Shown here: one piece after another, positions 58,641 through 64,000 of the stretch
How the letters are laid out: every line of letters begins with the position of its first letter
How positions within the stretch are numbered: the stretch's first letter is position 1
Origin: Sulfurospirillum diekertiae
GTDB lineage: Bacteria; Campylobacterota; Campylobacteria; Campylobacterales; Sulfurospirillaceae
Direction: 5' to 3'
NCBI RefSeq assembly: GCF_002309535.1
Contig: NZ_CP023275.1
Span: 558,001 to 622,000, forward strand
DNA: 64,000 nt
Notes under the pieces: model-generated
Database searches by the model: none
Seen by the model: the letters and a program-made list of their open reading frames with translations, nothing else
Told to the model about the DNA's origin: nothing
Translations under genes and position numbers: made by a program

Positions 58641-59507
58641 TTAACGTGTCTCATCATAAGGAGTGTAATCCGCTGAAGCCTTATTTTTATACGTGCTGAG
58701 TTTATTGTCTTGAATTTTGAGGTAGTCATCTAGGCGCCTACGGTTCTCTTCAAAAACTTTTTCAAAATCGTTATCATCCTTAACTTCACCATTTTGAAAT
58801 TTTTCTAACAGAACATTGGAATTTCCTGTCATGACAAGGTAGCGTATGGTTCCGTATTCAAACAGCACCACGCTGTTTTGGTTGTCAATCTGTTTTTTAT
58901 GAAGCACATTGACCTCTTGTTGTGTCCCTGTTTTTGGGTTAAATAACCACGATTTGCCATTGCCACCTTTGGCAGACATAGGCTTAAGTGTTTGGATGCC
59001 AAGGCGTCTTTTAATCCAAAACATCAGTACAACTAAGGCGAGTAAAACAATGATGACGAGAATATAGCGGGTATCAATAAAATCCGTTGAAGACGTCGAT
59101 GATGTAGGGAGCGGTGAAGTGACAGCATCTGAGCTTTGTGTAGGACCTTGCATAATGCTACTTCGTATGCGAAGTCCAAAGCCATCAACCGTTTTAGAGG
59201 CAACAACACTAACTTTTTTATCGCTTTTGAGCACAACTTTGAGGGTATTGTTTTTTTCTGGAATAATAGTAAGTTCTTGAATAATATTGGAGTTAATGCT
59301 TTTTTCGATCATCTTATCGTAGCCAAGATCATTGATGGTGAGCGTCATAGTCGTGGCATCACTTTTTTGAGAGATACTACCTTCATGCGGAGCATCAAAC
59401 GAGAGCATAATATCGACACGGTCACTTCGCTCATAAACGTTATACGTTAACAAATTGGAAGCACTTACCCATGACCATAATGCTAAAAGTGCAAAGAAAA
59501 TTCTCAT
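58641..59507 (-). CDS. fliO: FliO-like flagellar export-apparatus membrane protein
   Basis: The 288 residues have a signal peptide, a periplasmic beta-rich domain (about 20-115), a Ser/Thr/Pro linker, one membrane span (about 149-165), then a cytosolic domain with VLHKKQIDNQNSVVLFEYG and YLVMTGNSNVLLEKF. The last part matches the FliO pattern; a long periplasmic domain is found in Campylobacterota FliO. It overlaps fliN by four bases, the usual partner, which makes the call firmer. Confidence 0.78.
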   Translation of the reverse strand: MRIFFALLALWSWVSASNLLTYNVYERSDRVDIMLSFDAPHEGSISQKSDATTMTLTINDLGYDKMIEKSINSNIIQELTIIPEKNNTLKVVLKSDKKVSVVASKTVDGFGLRIRSSIMQGPTQSSDAVTSPLPTSSTSSTDFIDTRYILVIIVLLALVVLMFWIKRRLGIQTLKPMSAKGGNGKSWLFNPKTGTQQEVNVLHKKQIDNQNSVVLFEYGTIRYLVMTGNSNVLLEKFQNGEVKDDNDFEKVFEENRRRLDDYLKIQDNKLSTYKNKASADYTPYDETR

Positions 59508-59815
59508 AGATTCTCTTTTTTGAAGTATTGGATGACGGTTTTGGAGTCTAAAATTTCATTGATACGAATGGCAAGGTTTTTCTCATACACCATCACCTCT
59601 CCTTTACCAAAGATTTTGTTATTGATATAGAGTTCAACACTCTCCCCGGCAGGTTTTTCAAGGTCAATGACAGAACCTTTTTCAAGTTTTAAAAGCTTTT
59701 GAATCGTAATATTGGTCGTGCCAAGTTCCGCCACAAAATCAACACTAATGTCTAAAAGATTTTCAAAACCGGAGAGAAGTTTGCGTGCGACATACTCTTG
59801 ATCGACTGCGTCCAA
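59504..59815 (-). CDS. fliN: flagellar motor switch protein FliN
   Basis: The 103 residues form the SpoA domain of the C-ring: LLDISVDFVAELGTTNITIQKLLKLEKGSVIDL, ELYINNKIFGKGEVMVYEKNLAIRI (given here in parts), ending in a short helix. It lies at the start of a minus-strand operon with fliO. The length is that of a compact FliN. ATG 59815. Confidence 0.9.
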   Translation of the reverse strand: MDAVDQEYVARKLLSGFENLLDISVDFVAELGTTNITIQKLLKLEKGSVIDLEKPAGESVELYINNKIFGKGEVMVYEKNLAIRINEILDSKTVIQYFKKENL

Positions 59816-59945
59816 TGCTATTCCTTTACAGATGGTTAAGCTAACAAAGCAAAAACTCTTCCAAACCTTGGTGTATACGTCTTATTATAGTTTATTTTGT
59901 TTAAATTGTTTATTAAGGTATGAGATGCTTAGCGCATTGTCTCTA

Positions 59946-59962
59946 TTGGCATAACTCTTGCA
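59946..59962 (+). promoter_or_regulatory. sigma-54 (-24/-12) promoter of the MoxR/VWA unit
   Basis: TTGGCATAACTCTTGCA has GG at 59948-59949 and GC at 59960-59961 with ten bases between, the fixed spacing of sigma-54 promoters. Transcription should start near 59972-59974, just before the palindrome at 59976. No clear NifA (TGT-N10-ACA) or other activator site was seen in the 130 bases upstream. Confidence 0.8.
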
Positions 59963-59975
59963 TAACATCTTACGT

Positions 59976-59985
59976 TTACATGTAA
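59976..59985. repeat. iterated palindrome TTACATGTAA in the 5' leader of the MoxR unit
   Basis: An exact copy (12 bases symmetric with its flanks) between the sigma-54 promoter and the first gene, so it would be at or just after the transcription start. Confidence 0.8.
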
Positions 59986-60003
59986 AGATTTTAAAGGGTG
60001 ATA

Positions 60004-60192
60004 ATGGGAAAATTTGAAGTCAAAATAAAAGAAGAGGTGATGCAAAATCTCTTCAACGATACCACCAAAATATATGAAATGATCGAAACCCGTTTTATTC
60101 TGGATGATGCCTCTCGTGACGCGCTTATTGCGCTGTGCAACCGTTTCAATGACGATCTCTCTTTGATGCTCAAAGAGATCAAACTTGCGTAA
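60004..60192 (+). CDS. 62-residue hypothetical protein
   Basis: A small acidic/basic helical protein (GKFEVKIKEEVMQNLFNDTT ... FNDDLSLMLKEIKLA). No motif recognised. ATG 60004 has AAAGGG at a good distance. As the first gene of the sigma-54 unit, ten bases before the MoxR gene, it could be a regulator or small partner of the ATPase. Confidence 0.7.
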   Translation: MGKFEVKIKEEVMQNLFNDTTKIYEMIETRFILDDASRDALIALCNRFNDDLSLMLKEIKLA

Positions 60193-60201
60193 GGTTGCGT
60201 G

Positions 60202-61209
60202 ATGATCACTCCTTCTATTGGTACCACAGAGCTTTACAAACAATTAAGCGTACTACTCAAAACCGACACGCCTGTTTTTTTGCACGGGAGTCCTGGCATT
60301 GGGAAATCCTACATCGTCAATGACATCGCCAAACAAGAGGGTCTTGAAATCATGGATGTGCGCCTCAGCCAACTGGACGCCGTGGACTTACGGGGAATCC
60401 CTACCATCAAAGAGCATCAAACCGTTTGGATGCCGCCTATTTTTTTGCCCACTGATGCCAAGAGTGAGGGCATTTTATTTTTAGATGAGCTCAACTCTGC
60501 ACCGCTTTCGGTGCAAGCGGCGATTTATCAGTTGGTGCTGGATCGTAAAATTGGCGAATATAGCCTTCCCAAAGGGTGGCGCATCGTCTGCGCGGGTAAT
60601 AAAATCAATGACAAAGGCATTGTCTTTAAACTCCCATCACCACTCAGCAACCGCATGGTGCATTTGGTGTTAGAGGCAAAATTTGATGACTTTAAACTTT
60701 GGGCGATGAAACACGATGTGCATCATTTTATCATCGGTTTTTTAGCCTTTCGCCCCGATCTTTTAAGTTCTGAAATTCCCTCTTATGCCGAGACAAATCC
60801 TGCCTTTTGTTCGCCACGAGCGTGGAATATGCTCTCCCATATCCTTAAAAATACCACTGACATTCACAGTATCCATCCCATTATTTACGGCACTATCGGC
60901 TATGCCGCGGGGGTTGAGTTTATCGCGTTTGTCAATGTCTATAAAACTCTGCCCGATGTGGATGCCATTTTAGCGGGCGAAACATTGGGAATTCCCAATG
61001 AGCCTAGTGCATTGTATGCGCTCTGCGCCGCACTGATTGAGCGGTATAGCGCACTTTCTCAAGCGGAGCATCTTTTGGCGTACTCCAAACATTTACCGAC
61101 CGAGTTTGCGGTGATGTTGATTAAAGATTTGATTATCAAAGATGAAGAGATCGCCATGTTGGAGAGTTTTGATGCATGGATGGAGCGTTATGGCGACTAC
61201 ATCATCTGA
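60202..61209 (+). CDS. MoxR/AAA_5-type AAA+ ATPase
   Basis: The 335 residues: Walker A LHGSPGIGKSYIV (about 28-40), an Asp/Gly segment QLDAVDLRGIPT, Walker B ILFLDELNSAP (about 91-101), sensor 1 VCAGN and an arginine finger in LPSPLSNRM. MoxR ATPases act with VWA partner proteins to insert cofactors or activate enzymes; examples are CbbQ/CbbO for Rubisco and NorQ/NorD for nitric-oxide reductase. The VWA gene overlaps its end by 20 bases, which fits such a pair. The client here is unknown. Confidence 0.9.
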   Translation: MITPSIGTTELYKQLSVLLKTDTPVFLHGSPGIGKSYIVNDIAKQEGLEIMDVRLSQLDAVDLRGIPTIKEHQTVWMPPIFLPTDAKSEGILFLDELNSAPLSVQAAIYQLVLDRKIGEYSLPKGWRIVCAGNKINDKGIVFKLPSPLSNRMVHLVLEAKFDDFKLWAMKHDVHHFIIGFLAFRPDLLSSEIPSYAETNPAFCSPRAWNMLSHILKNTTDIHSIHPIIYGTIGYAAGVEFIAFVNVYKTLPDVDAILAGETLGIPNEPSALYALCAALIERYSALSQAEHLLAYSKHLPTEFAVMLIKDLIIKDEEIAMLESFDAWMERYGDYII

Positions 61210-62380
61210 GTTGCACAAAGCGTTGTTTGAGAGAATACGCATTCATTTTCTCTTTAACCATCCCTTTTTGTCGGTTTTAGCACTTTCCATTCCGACGCGT
61301 TATGTCACGAATGCTAAAAGTGCGTTTCAAACCGATGGGTTTTCACTGAGCATTGATGAAGCAAAACTTTCAACGTATCGTGAAGAGGAGATTATTTATC
61401 TCTATGCCCATACACTATTGCACATCGTTTTAAAGCACCCAGCACGTCGAAAAGTGCGTGAAGAACTCGTTTGGAATCAAAGTTGTGACGTGGTTATCAA
61501 CCTTATTTTAAGCGAGTTTGACCACGTGGGTGTAATGCCGAGCGATGAGATTTTCGATGCCGATATGAGCGGTCTTAGCGTAGAAGAGGTGTACGAGATC
61601 CTTTACAAAGAGCAGGAGAAAAAGCCAAATCCTGAGGAAGGCGAAAAGCAGAAGTCATTTGTTTATGATGAAACGAAGCAAGACCTTGAAAGCTCCAGCG
61701 AGAGTCTGCAAAGCTCTGGGGAGCAGGAAAAGCTTGATAATATCATCATTCAAGCGCTTAGTATTGCCAAGCAAGCGACAAAAGCATATGATAGTTTGCG
61801 CGTTGAAATTGACACCTTACTCAAGCCAAACATTGACCTCTACGATGTTCTCAAAGAGTTTTTGATTACAGCACTTTTTGAAAAGAACGTGACGTACAAC
61901 AGGCCCAACCGAAAGTATTTTCAGCAGGGACTTTATCTACCCAGTACTCAAAAAAGCAAGGAGCAGTTGGAGCTTATCATCGCGATTGACAGCTCGGGAA
62001 GTGTGAGTTTAGAGGAGTACAAAACCTTTTTGGGCATCGTCAAAGAGGTGTGCGAATCGTTTTACGAATACAGCGTGACGCTGTTGCCGTTTGATTTACA
62101 TGTAAAAGAAGAGCTCATCGTCAGTTTTGATAGTTTCAATCCGATTAACTCCGACAATCTCTTCATTCCCAAAAGCGATGGAGGGACGAATTTTAATGCC
62201 GTTTTGGATTTTATCGATGCAAAATATGCTATCAGAAGTGAGCAGTTATTGATGGTATTAAGTGATGGTGAGTTTGATATTAGGCGTTCATTAGTGTGTG
62301 AGACGCTCTTTGTATTGAGTCAGAAAAAAAATTGTGCGAAGTTTGAGCGGTATGGAAGAGTTATCCAATTTAACCTATAA
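61190..62380 (+). CDS. VWA-like protein with N-terminal metallopeptidase-like domain (DUF2201 type)
   Basis: The 396 residues: an N-terminal domain with a His pair in YAHTLLHIVLKHPARR (about 77-92), like the zinc site of DUF2201 proteins; an acidic/Ser-rich linker (about 150-185); and a C-terminal VWA domain with the MIDAS motif DSSGSVS (about 266-272), FDLH and SDGGTN. Start ATG 61190 lies inside the MoxR gene. Together they look like an AAA+/VWA chaperone pair. Whether the N-terminal domain is a peptidase is not shown by sequence. Confidence 0.87.
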   Translation: MATTSSELHKALFERIRIHFLFNHPFLSVLALSIPTRYVTNAKSAFQTDGFSLSIDEAKLSTYREEEIIYLYAHTLLHIVLKHPARRKVREELVWNQSCDVVINLILSEFDHVGVMPSDEIFDADMSGLSVEEVYEILYKEQEKKPNPEEGEKQKSFVYDETKQDLESSSESLQSSGEQEKLDNIIIQALSIAKQATKAYDSLRVEIDTLLKPNIDLYDVLKEFLITALFEKNVTYNRPNRKYFQQGLYLPSTQKSKEQLELIIAIDSSGSVSLEEYKTFLGIVKEVCESFYEYSVTLLPFDLHVKEELIVSFDSFNPINSDNLFIPKSDGGTNFNAVLDFIDAKYAIRSEQLLMVLSDGEFDIRRSLVCETLFVLSQKKNCAKFERYGRVIQFNL

Positions 62381-63059
62381 AGAAGAAGTCGATGCCCTCA
62401 AAGACGCACCGAATTTTGAGGCGTTGGGCGATGCGCGCTACATTCACCATAAAGACGTTGAGGCAAGACTGTATTGGGCATTTTGCAGACCGAGTGGCTC
62501 GCATCCAGACCAGATCAGCGATGTGGAACCGCTTGTTTCCATTATGGCGTTTAACCATTCACGCTTAGGTGCATTGGAGCGATTTGAGCGCTTGCATCCT
62601 GATGTGATTCGCAACGAAGAGCTTCGTGTGAAGATTAAAAATCGAACGCGCATGCTTTTTCGCGCCCTTGTCGATAGTGACTTTAGCGAACTCAATGCGG
62701 TTTTAGAGCTTGTCCCCATCTTTTTACCTGTAGCGATCGACCAGCTCAAAAATGGGCGCAAATGGAATGACATTGAAGCCAATTTAGTCGAGGCAACGCA
62801 GTTTATTCGCACGGCTGAATCTTTGTTGGATGAGGTCGCATGGGAAGCTCTTTTTCTCAAACTCAAAGTCATTGAAGAGAGTTCGGTGGATGATCTCAAA
62901 GCGTATTTGCAGTATGCGATTGCGCATAAAGAAGAGATTGATATACGTTTGTTAACGTACATTCATGACGAAACTTTGGCGTGGATTGAGCAGAGTTCTT
63001 TGCATTTGTTGCAGAAAAAAGCGATGGAAAAATTAGCATTAGCATTGATAACGCGATAA
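62352..63059 (+). CDS. hypothetical helical protein, paralogue of 63163-63732
   Basis: The 235 residues are mostly helical with no known domain. The central IKNRTRMLFRALVDSDFSEL and the C-terminal LHLLQKKAMEKLAL line up with IKKRTATLFQVLIDGDLKEL and YHLLQQKIIEKELL of the later gene, so the two are paralogues; this one has an extra N-terminal 75 residues. It overlaps the VWA gene by 29 bases from ATG 62352; GTG 62334 is also possible. A substrate- or client-binding role in the MoxR/VWA system is only an inference. Confidence 0.75.
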   Translation: MEELSNLTYKEEVDALKDAPNFEALGDARYIHHKDVEARLYWAFCRPSGSHPDQISDVEPLVSIMAFNHSRLGALERFERLHPDVIRNEELRVKIKNRTRMLFRALVDSDFSELNAVLELVPIFLPVAIDQLKNGRKWNDIEANLVEATQFIRTAESLLDEVAWEALFLKLKVIEESSVDDLKAYLQYAIAHKEEIDIRLLTYIHDETLAWIEQSSLHLLQKKAMEKLALALITR

Positions 63060-63087
63060 AATATGTAAAAAAGCACCAAAGGTGCGC

Positions 63088-63150
63088 GGGCGCTCCGCCG
63101 AGGAGAACACAGCGTTAGCGTAGCTTTTAGAGCTTGGCTCTAAAGGCGTA
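63088..63150 (+). repeat. three-hairpin intergenic element, copy R4
   Basis: Hairpin 1 (CTCC-GCCGA-GGAG), hairpin 2 (AAC-ACAGC-GTT), AGCGTAGC, then hairpin 3 with an 11-base stem (GCTTTTAGAGC/GCTCTAAAGGC, one G-T pair) and CGT. The linker between hairpins 1 and 2 is shorter than in R1-R3. It sits between the two paralogous genes, 13 bases before the second start; another small hairpin (GCACC/GGTGC, 63072-63084) precedes it. Confidence 0.65.
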
Positions 63151-63162
63151 TAAAGGATTGAA

Positions 63163-63732
63163 ATGGAAGACGAAGAGGCGTTTGATCTAAAGCATTTTGA
63201 GACGTTTTTAGGTGAATCGAACAGCGAAGGTGGGCATTGGGATAAGATCAAAAAGCGTACAGCAACCCTATTTCAAGTGCTCATTGATGGCGACTTGAAA
63301 GAGTTGGTGTTTGTGCTGAGGCATTACCCGCAGTACACCGAACTTGTGTGCGAACATTTTCGCTATTTGTACAACTATTCGGAACAGAGTGCGGACATCT
63401 TTGCTGCTTCCAAACTGTTGTACATGAGTGAAGCGTACCATCAAAAGCAATTTGTGCGTAACCTTTTGCGCAAGCTTGAAAAGATCGAAACACACGAACT
63501 CTCCCAGATTAAAACCTTAATTCTTTTTTTAGTAGAACATCAAGAGAGCTTGCATCCAATCATCATCAGTTACTATAAAACGGAGATTGTAGCGCATTTG
63601 AAAAGTGGCAATTACCATCTTTTGCAGCAAAAAATCATCGAAAAAGAGCTTTTGAAATTACATGTAAAGAGTGATTTTGACTTTGGTGCGAAAGATAGAG
63701 ACGCCTCGTTAGATATTCCTTACATGGTTTAG
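63163..63732 (+). CDS. hypothetical helical protein, paralogue of 62352-63059
   Basis: The 189 residues are acidic at the start (MEDEEAFDLKHFETFLG), then helical, sharing the IKKRTATLFQVLIDGDLKEL and HLLQQKIIEKEL segments with the gene before it. No known domain. ATG 63163 has AAAGGAT upstream. The palindrome at 63658 encodes LHV. A sigma-54 promoter for the next gene starts 14 bases after its stop. Confidence 0.75.
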   Translation: MEDEEAFDLKHFETFLGESNSEGGHWDKIKKRTATLFQVLIDGDLKELVFVLRHYPQYTELVCEHFRYLYNYSEQSADIFAASKLLYMSEAYHQKQFVRNLLRKLEKIETHELSQIKTLILFLVEHQESLHPIIISYYKTEIVAHLKSGNYHLLQQKIIEKELLKLHVKSDFDFGAKDRDASLDIPYMV

Positions 63733-63743
63733 GTTACAATCAG

Positions 63744-63762
63744 TATGGCATGACATTTGCAT
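63744..63762 (+). promoter_or_regulatory. sigma-54 (-24/-12) promoter of the nitrogenase-associated gene
   Basis: TATGGCATGACATTTGCAT has GG at 63747-63748 and GC at 63759-63760 with exactly ten bases between. The gene start is 28 bases further down. With the promoter at 59946, this makes two sigma-54 promoters within 4 kb. Confidence 0.82.
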
Positions 63763-63790
63763 AGAGCCATGTAAACGCAAAGGAGTGATC

Positions 63791-64000
63791 ATGTTTTCAA
63801 CGACACCAAAGCACGTCATCTTTTACGAAAAGACAGGCTGTAGCGGAAATGCACGTCAAAAAGCACTTTTACGTGAATACGGTGTTTCATTTGAAGTGCG
63901 AAGCCTTTTGGACACGCCTTGGGATGTACCCACATTGGAGTCTTTTTTTCAAGGATTAACTCCCAAAGAGATGCTCAACCCTTTTGCGCCACAACTCAAA
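63791..64000 (+). CDS. nitrogenase-associated ArsC-like thioredoxin-fold protein (partial, runs off the end)
   Basis: The first 70 residues are seen. VIFYEKTGCSGNARQKALLREYG with a single Cys in the ArsC/Spx-like position, followed by FEVRSLLDTPWDVPTLESFF and LNPFAPQLK (shown in parts), matches the small family annotated as nitrogenase-associated protein in diazotrophs. ATG 63791 has AAAGGAG upstream. The sigma-54 promoter just before it supports control by NifA-type activation. The gene continues beyond the window. Confidence 0.85.
   Translation, partial: MFSTTPKHVIFYEKTGCSGNARQKALLREYGVSFEVRSLLDTPWDVPTLESFFQGLTPKEMLNPFAPQLK

Noticed and set aside
59816..59945. NifA upstream activating site before the MoxR unit
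   Set aside because: I checked each TGT for ACA ten bases later and found none; only a weak TGT-N10-ATA overlapping the promoter.

Overview
The window looks like part of a Campylobacterota (epsilonproteobacterial) chromosome, most likely Sulfurospirillum or a close relative. The evidence is low-GC DNA, TATAAT-type -10 boxes, and long blocks of Campylobacter-like gene order (rplU-rpmA-obg-proB-fmt-birA-parA-parB-atpF'FHAGDC-exbB/exbD-tolA-tolB-pal-cpoB-slyD ... fabD-mtnN-ttcA). Campylobacterota-type proteins such as the short RecO and a divergent malate:quinone oxidoreductase agree with this. No phage, transposase, CRISPR array or rRNA was seen. Genes are packed tightly, often overlap by 4-20 bases, and mostly run on the + strand.

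Layout. 1-1217: end of an upstream gene, a terminator, a small membrane protein, and a minus-strand cluster of six tRNAs (Lys, Glu, Val, Asp, Lys, Glu) behind a consensus promoter. 1218-2530: a CinA/PncC-like gene preceded by a candidate structured RNA (6S-like). 2631-17969: housekeeping and biosynthesis (ileS, gatA, guaB, metX, xseB, a nitrilase-like protein, a ThiF-like E1, a DapC-like aminotransferase, murC, mutS2, dapE, ridA). 18075-25583: mqo, a methyltransferase, a GNAT acetyltransferase, an S41 protease, a CheX-type chemotaxis protein, pyk. 25785-46144: ribosomal proteins L21 and L27, obg, proB, fmt, birA, parAB, seven ATP synthase genes, the Tol-Pal system, slyD, a degenerate sigma-54-activator-like protein, fabD, mtnN, ttcA. 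46235-57352: recO (minus), gltB-gltD, an inositol-phosphatase-like gene, accD, rlmH, dksA, dusB. 57346-59815 (minus): a hypothetical protein, an AEC transporter, fliO, fliN. 59946-64000: a sigma-54-driven unit with a small protein, a MoxR AAA+ ATPase, a DUF2201-like VWA protein and two related helical proteins, followed by a second sigma-54 promoter and the start of a nitrogenase-associated ArsC-like gene. The right edge therefore probably borders a nitrogen-fixation region.

Three patterns stand out beyond the gene list. (1) The palindrome TTACATGTAA occurs 26 times exactly by my reading, inside and between genes, where about 0.2 would be expected. None lies between 29.35 and 43.73 kb. (2) A family of intergenic elements with three small hairpins shows different stem sequences but the same architecture and loop sequences, so the stems appear to covary. 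(3) The MoxR/VWA unit carries its own -24/-12 promoter and tandem paralogues of unknown function next to a nif-associated gene. It is the best candidate here for an undescribed system.
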